The translations under genes and the position numbers were made by a program. Of a stretch of 64,000 bases of DNA, positions 19,647-28,467 are shown in pieces. Origin of the DNA: Alphaproteobacteria bacterium (GTDB taxonomy: Bacteria > Pseudomonadota > Alphaproteobacteria > Rickettsiales > UBA1997); NCBI GenBank assembly GCA_014190355.1, contig BJGH01000004.1, positions 1 through 64,000 of the forward strand. Direction: 5' to 3'. How positions within the stretch are numbered: the stretch's first letter is position 1; each line of letters starts with the position of its first letter. A model generated the notes under the pieces. That model searched no databases. It was not told the DNA's origin and worked only from the letters and a program-made list of their open reading frames with translations.

Positions 19647-20594
19647 ATGAAACAAAAAATCTCCCATAAAATTGATCAAAAAATTGATTCTCAAAAAATT
19701 TTTAATATTACTTGTAACTTTGAAATAGCTAAGCTTGAAGGGCAATCACCTTTTGTACCAAATCTTGATAACAATTATATTTTTGATCAAAAAACTAGCC
19801 AGGCAATCCTTGCGGGTTTTGCTTTCAATCAGCGAGTTTTAGTTCAAGGTATGCATGGCACAGGCAAATCAAGTCATATCGAGCAAATCGCTTGCAGATT
19901 GAACTGGCCATGCATTCGTGTAAATTTTGATTCACAAATTACTCGTCTTGATTTAGTTGGAAAAGACATCATCAAACTTAAAGATGGTAAACAAATAACC
20001 GAATTCAAAGAAGGTATTATTCCCTTTGCCTTAAGAAATGGCATAGCATTAGTGCTTGATGAATATGATGCAATAAAAACTGATGTTTCCTTTGTAATAC
20101 AACGCTTACTGGAAGAAGAAGGAAAATTTGCTCTTCTTGAAGAAAATGAAATAATTCATCCTCATCCAAATTTTCGCTTATTTGCAACCTCAAACACTCT
20201 TGGTGCAGGCGATGATTTAGGAATTTATCATGGAACTAATCTAATCAACCAAGCCCAGATGGATCGCTGGAACATCGTTGCATCATTAAATTATTTACCC
20301 GAGAAACAAGAATTAGCAATTTTATTAAAAAAACTTCCTGAAAGTTTAAATCAAGATATTCAACTTGCTAAAATGATGATAACTTTAGCAAATTTGAGCC
20401 GTGAAGCTTTTAAAAACAGCGATATTTCTAACTTAATTTCACTTCGGACTTTAATTTCTTGGGGTAAAAATATTGAAATTTTCCAATCGGTTAAAGATGC
20501 TTTTATTTTGAGTTTTTACAATAAAATTATTGATGAAGAAAAACCAATTCTTAATGAATTTTATCAACGGGTTTTTGGTGAAGAACTGTCGTAA
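19647..20594 (+). CDS. cobS: CobS-type AAA+ ATPase (cobaltochelatase small subunit homologue)
   Basis: This 315-residue protein has Walker A GMHGTGKS (68-75), Walker B ALVLDE (134-139) and a sensor region FRLFATSNTLGAGDDLGIYH with the long insert YHGTNLINQAQMDRW that distinguishes CobS within the MoxR/CobS AAA+ clade. In aerobic B12 synthesis CobS works with CobT and CobN to insert cobalt. No cobT, cobN or other cobalamin gene is in this window, and CobS/CobT pairs persist in bacteria that do not make B12. A different chelatase-like or chaperone role is therefore possible. Its 3' end overlaps the convergent nhaA gene by 44 bp. Confidence 0.85.
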   Translation: MKQKISHKIDQKIDSQKIFNITCNFEIAKLEGQSPFVPNLDNNYIFDQKTSQAILAGFAFNQRVLVQGMHGTGKSSHIEQIACRLNWPCIRVNFDSQITRLDLVGKDIIKLKDGKQITEFKEGIIPFALRNGIALVLDEYDAIKTDVSFVIQRLLEEEGKFALLEENEIIHPHPNFRLFATSNTLGAGDDLGIYHGTNLINQAQMDRWNIVASLNYLPEKQELAILLKKLPESLNQDIQLAKMMITLANLSREAFKNSDISNLISLRTLISWGKNIEIFQSVKDAFILSFYNKIIDEEKPILNEFYQRVFGEELS

Positions 20595-21741
20595 AAAAAA
20601 TTATTATAATACCCATTAATGCAGAAATTGCCGAAGCAAAAAGCACTGCAAGCTTAACTTCTTCAAGAATATGTTCTTGATCAAAAGCTAAATTACCAAT
20701 AAAGAAACTCATGGTAAAACCTATTCCAGTTAAAATTGCTACACCATAAAATTCTATCCAACTCACTTCGCCATTCTTAGAGCATCTTGGCAATTTGGCA
20801 ATCTTAAATTTTATAGCCAGATAAGCACTAAACATAACCCCAATTTGTTTACCAAAAAATAAACCTAAAACTATTCCTAAAAATAAACTTTCATGAAAAA
20901 CTGATAAATCAAAATTTGCTAAAACCACTGCACTATTAGCAAAGGCAAAGATTGGCAAAATTAGATAATTAACCATAGGAGCAATTAACTTAATCAATGA
21001 TTTCAAACAATCTTGATGACGAGGAATAAAAACAGCCAATAAAACCCCTGCTACACTGGCATGAATTCCAGATTTTAAAATCATTAACCATAATCCAATT
21101 CCCAAAACAACATAAAAAATTAATTTAGTTTTTTGCCTAAGATTTAAAATTGCCAGTATTCCTAAAAAAATTATCGTCCACAGCAAATAAATAATTTCAA
21201 TATTAGTTGAATAAAAAATTGCAATAATGGCAATAGCAATTAAATCATCAAAAATAGCTAAAGAAACAATGAATACCTTTAAAGATTTAGGTATTTTTTT
21301 ACCAAATAAACAAATAACTCCATAAGCAAAAGCAATATCGGTAGCACAAGGAATGGCAATACCAGAAAGATTTTGAGGATATGAACTATTGCATAAATAA
21401 AAAATTAATGCTGGAAAAATCACTCCTCCAATTGCACAGATTAGAGGAAGTGATGCTCTATTAAAAGATGACAACTCGCCGCTTAACAATTCTTCTTTCA
21501 ATTCCAAACCTACCAATAAAAAGAAAATCGCCATTAAAAAATCATTAATCCAATCAGTTAAAGTAAGATTTTTAACAATGCCAATTTCTGGAAAATTTAT
21601 CGGAATTGTAATTTCAAAAAAATTTTGATAATTTACATAATATTGAGAATTAGCTATGAACAATGCTAAAGAAGTAGCGATAAGCAGTAAAATACCTGTC
21701 AATGCTTCAAGTTCAAAAATTTTTTTTACTTTTCTTAACAT
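20551..21741 (-). CDS. nhaA: Na+/H+ antiporter NhaA
   Basis: This 396-residue, twelve-helix inner-membrane protein exchanges cytoplasmic Na+ for external protons. The paired ion-binding aspartates D165 and D166 lie in LAIFDDLIAIAII, matching D163/D164 of E. coli NhaA. The unwound-helix segment PCATDIAFAYGV has the conserved TD pair (T134/D135). The C-terminal GIGFTMSFFIGNLAF block is also typical. The gene ends 44 bp inside the convergent cobS-like gene. It has its own ~90-bp upstream spacer after the repeat-protein gene. Confidence 0.96.
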   Translation of the reverse strand: MLRKVKKIFELEALTGILLLIATSLALFIANSQYYVNYQNFFEITIPINFPEIGIVKNLTLTDWINDFLMAIFFLLVGLELKEELLSGELSSFNRASLPLICAIGGVIFPALIFYLCNSSYPQNLSGIAIPCATDIAFAYGVICLFGKKIPKSLKVFIVSLAIFDDLIAIAIIAIFYSTNIEIIYLLWTIIFLGILAILNLRQKTKLIFYVVLGIGLWLMILKSGIHASVAGVLLAVFIPRHQDCLKSLIKLIAPMVNYLILPIFAFANSAVVLANFDLSVFHESLFLGIVLGLFFGKQIGVMFSAYLAIKFKIAKLPRCSKNGEVSWIEFYGVAILTGIGFTMSFFIGNLAFDQEHILEEVKLAVLFASAISALMGIIIIFFTTVLHQKPVDKIH

Positions 21742-21832
21742 TTTTAGTTATAAATAAATTTTACTTAATACAACACACTTTAATTATTAAAGATTTTAAT
21801 TAGCCTTATTTTAATTTTATAGATTACTTTAT

Positions 21833-23203
21833 CTATTTATTATGGAAATTATCTTCAGCTTGCAAAGTTTTTTCCTCGATTGGGTGAGGCGAAGAACCTA
21901 CTGAAGTATTTTTATTAATTTCTATTTGTTGAAGATCTGAATTTGAAACCCCACTCTCACCAACCCCTAACTCATTTACATAATTTAAATTTGGAAAAAT
22001 AAATTTAGATAATGCATTTTGATCAAGTTTTTGATCAGAAAATACTGATGTAATTTCTTCACGATTGGTTGGTGGTTTACTATAAGCCGAAAAATTTATT
22101 TTATCTTTTTCTTTAATCGATAAATCTATGTTTTGTGGATTTTGCTGAACTTGATTTTGTAAAATATTTGATGCTGGGTCTGGGATCGATGATTGAACTT
22201 GGCTTAAAGAATGATCTGTATTTTTACTATTATCTTGATCTAAATCTTGCGAATCTATACCTTGAGCTAACTTCAGATCAAGGTCTTGTTTAATTATTTG
22301 CTTTTGAGATATTTCCTGCTTTTGAGATAGTTCTTGCTCTTGAGATAGTTCTTGCTTTTGAGATATTTCCTGCTTTTGAGATATTTCCTGCTTTTGAGAT
22401 AGTTCTTGCTCTTGAGATATTTCCTGCTTTTGAGATATTTCCTGCTTTTGAGATAGTTCTTGCTCTTGAGATAGTTCTTGCTCTTGAGATAGTTCTTGCT
22501 TTTGAGATATTTCCTGCTCTTGAGATATTTCTTGCTTTTGAGATAGTTCTTGCTCTTGAGATAATGAATTACTAATAATTTGTTCTTGATGATCAATTGG
22601 CAAGAGCTCTTTACTTTGCAGCGGAGAAGCTTGACTTTCAGCAATAATTTTTTTAGAGTCATCAACTTGGTTCTGAGTTTCTAATTCATTTATCTGCTGC
22701 GAATTTGTTCCAAATAATTCATCAACGCTGGGAACGCCACTAGAAAATGGATCTTTCTCGCTATTTGAATCTTTCAATAAAACTAAGGATTGTTCGTTAT
22801 TTTGTTGAGATATTTGACTTAATTGCTGATTAGCTAAATTATCTATTTGTAAGTTACTAACATGATCCTTGTTTACTGTTTGATCACTAACTTGATATTG
22901 ATTAGGTAATCCATTACTAGAATTATTGGTTGATAGATCGCCATTTGGATCATCTGTTAATTTTGTAATTGGATTATTGTTTAACTCTTCTGTTTTTTTT
23001 AACTGATTAGAAAAACTATCAATCGAGGCATTTAAAATATCTCCTTTAAAAGAAGTTGAACTTGAAGAATTTTCTGATAACACGTTGTTATAGTTAGTAA
23101 CTGACACGCTACTATAGCTTGCAAAATCTAAGCCCGGTAATTGTTTATCAGGATTAGTAGCACCTTGAATTATTCCTTCATTATTTTGACCCTCGTTACT
23201 CAT
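21833..23203 (-). CDS. Gln-rich hexapeptide-repeat protein, function unknown
   Basis: This 456-residue protein has no signal peptide, no membrane segment and no recognised domain. Residues 215-304 are fifteen consecutive hexapeptides of the form SQ[E/K]QE[L/I], ending in a degenerate SQKQII. The flanks are rich in Ser, Asn, Gln and Asp and look disordered (SSSSTSFKGD, NNPITKLTDD). The repeat could form a long single helix or coiled coil. It lies 72 bp downstream of gcvH on the same strand. Such proteins are often lineage-specific surface, effector or scaffolding proteins, but nothing here decides among these. The length probably varies between strains because of the repeats. Confidence 0.7.
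   Translation of the reverse strand: MSNEGQNNEGIIQGATNPDKQLPGLDFASYSSVSVTNYNNVLSENSSSSTSFKGDILNASIDSFSNQLKKTEELNNNPITKLTDDPNGDLSTNNSSNGLPNQYQVSDQTVNKDHVSNLQIDNLANQQLSQISQQNNEQSLVLLKDSNSEKDPFSSGVPSVDELFGTNSQQINELETQNQVDDSKKIIAESQASPLQSKELLPIDHQEQIISNSLSQEQELSQKQEISQEQEISQKQELSQEQELSQEQELSQKQEISQKQEISQEQELSQKQEISQKQEISQKQELSQEQELSQKQEISQKQIIKQDLDLKLAQGIDSQDLDQDNSKNTDHSLSQVQSSIPDPASNILQNQVQQNPQNIDLSIKEKDKINFSAYSKPPTNREEITSVFSDQKLDQNALSKFIFPNLNYVNELGVGESGVSNSDLQQIEINKNTSVGSSPHPIEEKTLQAEDNFHNK
22292..22561 (-). repeat. 15 x 18-bp coding tandem repeat (SQ[E/K]QE[L/I])
   Basis: Fifteen 18-bp units lie in phase with the reading frame of the hexapeptide-repeat gene. Units alternate between two codon types at position 3 (GAG or AAG) and two at position 6 (CTA or ATA), giving an irregular mixture of SQEQEL, SQKQEI, SQEQEI and SQKQEL. 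The mixture suggests repeated unequal exchange of a few unit types rather than one recent expansion. Confidence 0.93.
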
Positions 23204-23275
23204 AACAATAAATTAGCAATATTAATAAAAAACATTAGCTAAAATTTAAGCCAAAAAAATTATAAACCAAAGGAA

Positions 23276-23641
23276 TTACTTGCTTTGTAAATATTTTTTA
23301 TATTCTGCTTCATCCATAGCTTCAGATAAATCTTCTAAATTTGAAAATTTAACTTTGGCAATCCAGCCATCTTGGTAAGTTGAATTATTTATTAACTCTG
23401 GAGATGAGTTTAAATTATCATTTATCGCAACAACTTCACCTGCAACTGGGATATAAACATCACTTGCTGATTTAGAAGATTCAACAACTGCAAAAGCATC
23501 ATGTTTGTTATATTTATTGCCAATTTTAGGAAGCTCAACATAAACTAATTCGCCTAATGCTTCGGCAGCATATTCAGTAATACCGATTGTTGCAGTATCC
23601 CCTTCTATTTTGACCCACTCATGATCCTTTGTGTATTTCAT
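23276..23641 (-). CDS. gcvH: glycine cleavage system H protein
   Basis: This 121-residue lipoyl carrier protein has the lipoylated lysine K57 in AVVESSKSASDVYIPVAG. The N-terminus (KYTKDHEWVKIEGDTATIGI) and GELVYVELPKIG are conserved family blocks. It shuttles the aminomethyl group between GcvP, GcvT and Lpd, and in many bacteria also acts as a lipoyl relay to other complexes. It lies 67 bp downstream of gcvT on the same strand. gcvP is not in the expected next position, which is taken by the hexapeptide-repeat gene. Confidence 0.96.
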   Translation of the reverse strand: MKYTKDHEWVKIEGDTATIGITEYAAEALGELVYVELPKIGNKYNKHDAFAVVESSKSASDVYIPVAGEVVAINDNLNSSPELINNSTYQDGWIAKVKFSNLEDLSEAMDEAEYKKYLQSK

Positions 23642-23708
23642 AAATTTTCTGTATTTAAGTTAAAAATTAATATTATTATTAAGAATTATTTAACAATAAT
23701 ATTTTTAG

Positions 23709-24812
23709 TTATTTTTTAATTGCTTTAGTTTTAGCTTCAACAAAATTTATTGAACTAATCTCAGCATTGATTTCACGATCACGAATTACCACGCTAACCT
23801 GATCATTAATCTTAACATGTTCAGGATCAAAATAACCCTGACCAATTGAAATTTTAAGGGTTGGGGAGAAACCTCCGCTGGTTAAAACACCGATTTTCTT
23901 ACCGTTTTTACGAACCTCACAACCCTCGCGAGCAACTCCTCGATCTAAAAGTTTAACACCCATTCTTTTGCGTTTAACCCCATTAGTTTTTTCAGCTAAA
24001 ACTCTTTTTGCTCCAATAAAACTAGTATTAGTTTTGCTGATTACCCATGATATTCCAGCTTCAACAACCGAAGTTGAATCATCCAGATCATGACCATATA
24101 GCGGATAACCCATTTCCAATCTTAATGAATCTCTTGCTCCAAGACCTATTGGCTTAACTTCACTATGAGCAGATAAATCAAGCCAAAATTTTTCAACTAG
24201 GTTATTTTCAATGCTAACTTCAAAGCCATCTTCTCCGGTATATCCTGTTCTTGAAACAAAAACTTCTTGTCCAGATTTAAGTTTAAAAAAACCTAAATAC
24301 ATATATCCCAAATCAGCTAAGTTAACATCGTTTGTTAAAAGTTTTGATAAAACTTCTTGAGCCTTTTGCCCTTGGATAGCAATTAATGAACGCTCAGCTA
24401 ACTCAGTAAATTTTATATTAGCAGGAAGATTTTTACGAATCCAATTGGCATCCTTTTCTTTACAACCTGCATTAAGAACAATAAAAAACTTATGGTCATT
24501 AATTTTGGTGATAATCAAATCGTCGATTATTCCTCCATCTTCATTGGTAAGGACTGTATATTTTGCTTGAAAATTTCTACTCAAAGAAAAATCTGTTGGG
24601 GTAATCGTTGATAAAAAATTTATAACATCTACTCCTTCAATAAAAAATTGACCCATATGCGAAACATCAAAAATTCCAACATTGCCTTGGCGAGTCCATT
24701 CATGCTCTTTAAGCATACCATCGCTATATTGAACAGGCATATCGTAACCTGCAAATTCAACCATTTTTGCTCCTTGCAAGCGGTGAGTTTTATTTAATGC
24801 TGTAGATTTCAT
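23709..24812 (-). CDS. gcvT: aminomethyltransferase (glycine cleavage T protein)
   Basis: This 367-residue folate-dependent enzyme transfers the methylene group from the H protein to tetrahydrofolate and releases ammonia. Conserved blocks include FAGYDMPVQYSDG near the start, VGIFDVSHMGQF, the substrate loop NEDGGIIDDLIITKI, SRTGYTGEDGFEV and LGARDSLRLEMGYPLYGHDL. The start codon lies 52 bp downstream of secG on the same strand. No glycine-riboswitch-like structure fits in that short spacer. Confidence 0.96.
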   Translation of the reverse strand: MKSTALNKTHRLQGAKMVEFAGYDMPVQYSDGMLKEHEWTRQGNVGIFDVSHMGQFFIEGVDVINFLSTITPTDFSLSRNFQAKYTVLTNEDGGIIDDLIITKINDHKFFIVLNAGCKEKDANWIRKNLPANIKFTELAERSLIAIQGQKAQEVLSKLLTNDVNLADLGYMYLGFFKLKSGQEVFVSRTGYTGEDGFEVSIENNLVEKFWLDLSAHSEVKPIGLGARDSLRLEMGYPLYGHDLDDSTSVVEAGISWVISKTNTSFIGAKRVLAEKTNGVKRKRMGVKLLDRGVAREGCEVRKNGKKIGVLTSGGFSPTLKISIGQGYFDPEHVKINDQVSVVIRDREINAEISSINFVEAKTKAIKK

Positions 24813-24864
24813 AAAAAAAATAATTTAAAAATTTTTAAAAAGAACTTTGCAATCTTCAAGCTAT

Positions 24865-25287
24865 TTATTCAACAGCCGGAAGAATTGGAGCTTTGCTAGG
24901 AGCAATTTTATTTTCTTGCACTTCGCCTTTAATCTGGGTCTTTCCAGACTTATCAGTATTTTTATCATCACTATTTGCATCCGACGATTGTTGTAAATTT
25001 TGTTCTTTAGCAATTTTCTCTAAATCTTCAGAAATAGCTTTACTTTTAACATTAGACAATGATGCCAAGATTAAACAATTTAGCATAAAAATGCCGATTA
25101 AAATCATGGTAATTTTTGATAAAATTGAAGCAGTAGCTTTACCAGAGACTACAGAATTGAGACCCCCAGAGCCTCCACTAATTCCACTCAATGAATCTCC
25201 ATCTGATTTTTGAATTAAGACTAAGATTATCAAGACAATAGCGATAATTATTTGTAAAACTAGCAAAAAAAGTTGTAAACCTTCCAT
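24865..25287 (-). CDS. secG: protein-export membrane protein SecG
   Basis: This 140-residue protein has the two SecG membrane helices (~4-24 and ~54-76). Between them lies the conserved cytoplasmic loop VLIQKSDGDSLSGISGGSGG followed by a Ser/Gly stretch. It is the small accessory subunit of the SecYEG translocon. The C-terminal ~60 residues are an acidic, Ser/Asp/Lys-rich tail with no predicted fold, common in alphaproteobacterial SecG. The usual neighbour tpiA is absent. A 271-bp divergent spacer separates it from the dehydrogenase gene. Confidence 0.93.
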   Translation of the reverse strand: MEGLQLFLLVLQIIIAIVLIILVLIQKSDGDSLSGISGGSGGLNSVVSGKATASILSKITMILIGIFMLNCLILASLSNVKSKAISEDLEKIAKEQNLQQSSDANSDDKNTDKSGKTQIKGEVQENKIAPSKAPILPAVE

Positions 25288-25558
25288 AGCGATATTATTT
25301 TAGATTATACCATATTTAAACCAAAAAATGATCATTACAAAATTAAATAAGAATTTAAAATAAATAATGATTAATACTAAAAATTTCAATTTTTTTAGTT
25401 GTGAATGGTAATATTGGCAGTTTTTTGTAATGATTTTATAATCCTAAACAAATTAATTCAATAGATTTATTAAGAATTTTTATTGTTTAGTTATTTGGTT
25501 TTAATAAAATTTATATATAATTTGATAAATTTAAACTTAATTAAGTTTTAAAAAGTAA

Positions 25559-26788
25559 ATGAGCATTGATAATTTCGAAACTAAAAAATTGCCAAATATA
25601 AAAATTGTTAGCAAAATTAACCTAACCAAAAATGCAGAAGAATTAATCAGCCAACTTGGTTATAATTTAAAAGATTGTCTATTGGTAAGTGATAAAAAAA
25701 TTTGGCAAAAATATCGCCAAAATTTTGGTAAAAAATTTTTTCAAAATATTGGAGATTTATTAATCTTATCGAATCCTATTGCTGATCAGTATTTTGTAAA
25801 TAAAATATCAGAATTTATTAAAGATAAACAATTAATAATTTCTTTTGGTAGCGGAACTATCAATGATTTATGCAAATATAGCTCTTTTTTAAAACAAATA
25901 AATTATTTGGTCTTTAGCTCTGCTCCATCTATGAACGGCTATGCTTCAGCCAATGCTTCAATTATTATAAACAATCATAAAAAAACTCTCAAAGCACATA
26001 CCCCTCTAGCGATTTTTAATGATCTAAATATTTTAAAAAAATCACCTATTAAAATGATTAAGGCTGGAATTGCAGATACCATTTGCTTATACAGCTGTTG
26101 GTTTGACTGGAAATTATCAAATCTTGTTTTTAAAACAAATTTTTCTGATCAATCACTTAAAATGCAACATGATTTATGGCTTAAGCTTTTTAAAAACTAT
26201 CATAAATTTGACCTCAGAGATGGTTATTTTATTGAGATACTTATCGATATTTTGATAACTTCTTCACAAGCAATGAACATTGCCAATGGTTCTTACCCTG
26301 CAAGCCAGAGTGAACATCTTATTGCCCATAGCTTAACGATGAAATATCCCAAAAAATTAAAAAATATTTTACATGGTCAATTAATCGCTATTACAACTAA
26401 AACCAGCCTTGAATTACAAAAAATTATTTTAGAAAAATTACAAAAAAAACAGTTACAAATTCCAATAATTGAAAAAAATTGGCAATCTTTGTTGTATAAG
26501 TTTTTTGGTAAAAAAATTGCTCTTGAAGCAATTGAGGAGTTCAAACAAAAAAATCTCTCAAATCTTAATATTAATAAAATTAATCAAGAAATTGTAACTA
26601 ATTACAACCTAATTTATCAAGAATTAGCTAAGGTTTATGATTATAATCAAATGGCTATAAAACTAAATGATCATTTTAAAATTTCTCATAATATTAGACA
26701 ATTGAAGATTTCTAAACTGCAATATTTCCAAGCCCAGAGATTAGCAAAGTATATTCGTAATCGTTTTAGCTGTTTAGATTTTTTTTAA
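25559..26788 (+). CDS. glycerol-1-phosphate dehydrogenase family protein (AraM/EgsA-like)
   Basis: This 409-residue protein belongs to the iron/zinc alcohol dehydrogenase-dehydroquinate synthase superfamily. The nucleotide-binding loop is ISFGSGTINDLCKY (G97-S98-G99-T100), followed by SAPSMNGYASANASI, a hallmark of sn-glycerol-1-phosphate dehydrogenases. The metal ligands are D173 in AGIADTI, H253 in SEHLIAHSL and H272 in LHGQLIA. These enzymes reduce dihydroxyacetone phosphate to glycerol-1-phosphate, the archaeal lipid stereoisomer, and bacterial homologues such as B. subtilis AraM make G1P-based lipids. It is solitary, so the downstream prenyltransferase, if any, lies elsewhere. Substrate remains inferred. 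Confidence 0.75.
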   Translation: MSIDNFETKKLPNIKIVSKINLTKNAEELISQLGYNLKDCLLVSDKKIWQKYRQNFGKKFFQNIGDLLILSNPIADQYFVNKISEFIKDKQLIISFGSGTINDLCKYSSFLKQINYLVFSSAPSMNGYASANASIIINNHKKTLKAHTPLAIFNDLNILKKSPIKMIKAGIADTICLYSCWFDWKLSNLVFKTNFSDQSLKMQHDLWLKLFKNYHKFDLRDGYFIEILIDILITSSQAMNIANGSYPASQSEHLIAHSLTMKYPKKLKNILHGQLIAITTKTSLELQKIILEKLQKKQLQIPIIEKNWQSLLYKFFGKKIALEAIEEFKQKNLSNLNINKINQEIVTNYNLIYQELAKVYDYNQMAIKLNDHFKISHNIRQLKISKLQYFQAQRLAKYIRNRFSCLDFF

Positions 26789-26803
26789 TAATTCTATAAT
26801 TAT

Positions 26804-27664
26804 TTACTCAAGATATTTGATTTGCGAGTCTTTAATTGCCTGAGAGTTAAAATCTTCTAAAGCTTTTTTTATCAGCCCTTGAGCTAATGCTTCTTTTGCC
26901 TTGTCGAAAGGTAAAATTTCTGCGTTGCGTTCATCAACAAATTTAATAATTAAAAACCGATTAGCGCTAAGAATTGGTTTAGAAACCTGCCCTTTTTTTA
27001 GTTTTTTTAATGAACTTAAAATCTCCTTTGGCAGAGCATCTTCAACTATATAACCAAGATCTCCACCTTTTTTAGCAGTATCCTGATCAACTGATTTATT
27101 TTTAGCAATATAACTGAATTTTTCAGGATTTTTAAGCAATTTTTCATAAATCTTATCAGCCTCTTTATCGTCATTTAAGGCAATATAACTCAAGCGATAA
27201 TCTTTCTTGTTGGCCAATTGATTTGACAATTGTTGGTAATTATTTTTAATATTTTCTTCTTGCTTGATTTGGTTAGCAATATGTAGATATAGTTTTTGCT
27301 TAAGAAATTCAGTTTCAAAAAACCTTAGAGCTTCTTGATAATCCTCATCATTATTTAACTTTAATTCTTTAGCTTTTTGATATGATACTTCATTAACAAC
27401 AACTTCATTAATAATTATTTTTTTCTGATCGCTAGTAAGATCATCAAAGGTAAAATTTTTTAATTTTTCATCTCTCGCAGCAATTTTAGTAAATTCTCTT
27501 TTAACTTGCGAAAGCTTGACATCACCTCCTTCAAATTTAGCTAATACCTTGTCATTTTCTTTTAGAGTATTATAATTTGACGATTTAAAAAAGTTATTTT
27601 TGCAAGAACTAACTATAGTTAAAGATAATAATAAGATTAGTTTATTATAAGTTGTGGTAGACAT
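26804..27664 (-). CDS. parvulin-type peptidyl-prolyl isomerase lipoprotein
   Basis: This 286-residue protein begins with a lipoprotein signal peptide and a lipobox ending VSSC (C21). A SurA/PrsA-like helical N-terminal part (~40-140) precedes a PpiC rotamase domain (~148-240) with the family segment SVDQDTAKKGGDLGYIVED and a hydrophobic core strand RFLIIKFVDERN. It probably sits on the periplasmic face of a membrane and assists outer-membrane protein folding. It converges with the dehydrogenase gene, with 15 bp between the stops. Confidence 0.88.
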   Translation of the reverse strand: MSTTTYNKLILLLSLTIVSSCKNNFFKSSNYNTLKENDKVLAKFEGGDVKLSQVKREFTKIAARDEKLKNFTFDDLTSDQKKIIINEVVVNEVSYQKAKELKLNNDEDYQEALRFFETEFLKQKLYLHIANQIKQEENIKNNYQQLSNQLANKKDYRLSYIALNDDKEADKIYEKLLKNPEKFSYIAKNKSVDQDTAKKGGDLGYIVEDALPKEILSSLKKLKKGQVSKPILSANRFLIIKFVDERNAEILPFDKAKEALAQGLIKKALEDFNSQAIKDSQIKYLE

Positions 27665-27948
27665 AATTTATTTTATTTATTAATAATCTTTTAAGTTTAT
27701 TAATTTTATTTTTTTTTGCAAGTATAATTATTTATTAGGTCTTATATTTTTTGACAGTCTGAAAGTTGATTTGGAATTTCTATATTAAACTCAATAACAG
27801 CTTTATTTACCTAACTATGATTTTATATTTTTTCAATCTCTTTTATTATTTATTTTTTATATCTTTTTTTATTATCATCAAAAAATACTAACTTAAAATT
27901 ACAATTCTTAGTTTTAAATTGCAGGAAATTTTTGACAGCACTACAAAA

Positions 27949-28443
27949 CTATAAAGAAGACGAAAAGAAAAATTTAACAACATTCCTGATTTTATAATTT
28001 TTTTCAACTTTGCTATTTTTGTGATTATAAATTAAGTTGTTATTGGTTGATTTAATTTCTATGGATAGATTTTCTTTATCGCGTCGAAAACTATATTTTT
28101 GGGAATTATTTTTTTCTATTTTAATTTCGGTCATTTTATCAACCGGATTATTAATATCTTTATCAATAACTTTCCAACCCAACTGGCTCAGAGTTAAAAA
28201 ATAAAATTCTAGTAAATCGTCAGGATTGCTTTCAAAACTGTAAACAACCGAAGAGATACTTCCTGCGCTAGAGTCAAAACCAATATTTTCTTCATTAATT
28301 TTATGCATACCACTCAACAAAGCGATATCCCTACTACCCTCAACAAAAACATTTTCTTGAACTTTAATTTTTAATGAATTTGTTGATGAATAACCGCAGC
28401 TTGTTATTATTACTAACATTAAAAAACTAATAACCATCTTCAT
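27949..28443 (-). CDS. small hypothetical lipoprotein
   Basis: This 164-residue protein has a lipoprotein signal peptide, MKMVISFLMLVIITSC, with the acylated cysteine at C16. The mature part contains DLLEFYFLTLSQLGWKVIDK and EIKIEKNNSQKYSFRRDKEN, a beta-alpha pattern like that of small envelope lipoproteins with a split alpha/beta sandwich. I do not recognise a named family. It lies 24 bp after mutM on the same strand and is probably cotranscribed. A 284-bp AT-rich spacer with no visible feature follows it. Confidence 0.6.
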   Translation of the reverse strand: MKMVISFLMLVIITSCGYSSTNSLKIKVQENVFVEGSRDIALLSGMHKINEENIGFDSSAGSISSVVYSFESNPDDLLEFYFLTLSQLGWKVIDKDINNPVDKMTEIKIEKNNSQKYSFRRDKENLSIEIKSTNNNLIYNHKNSKVEKNYKIRNVVKFFFSSSL

Positions 28444-28467
28444 AAAATCTAAAAATTAATTTTAATA

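Noticed and set aside
22294..22665. Minus-strand 123-residue frame (KSKNYLKSRKYLK repeats) overlapping the hexapeptide-repeat gene
   Set aside because: It is the shifted reading of an 18-bp tandem repeat, open only because the repeat has no stop in that frame. The longer frame has normal flanks and composition.
24813..24864. Glycine riboswitch upstream of gcvT
   Set aside because: The spacer is only 52 bp, nearly all A/T, and has none of the conserved glycine-riboswitch core.
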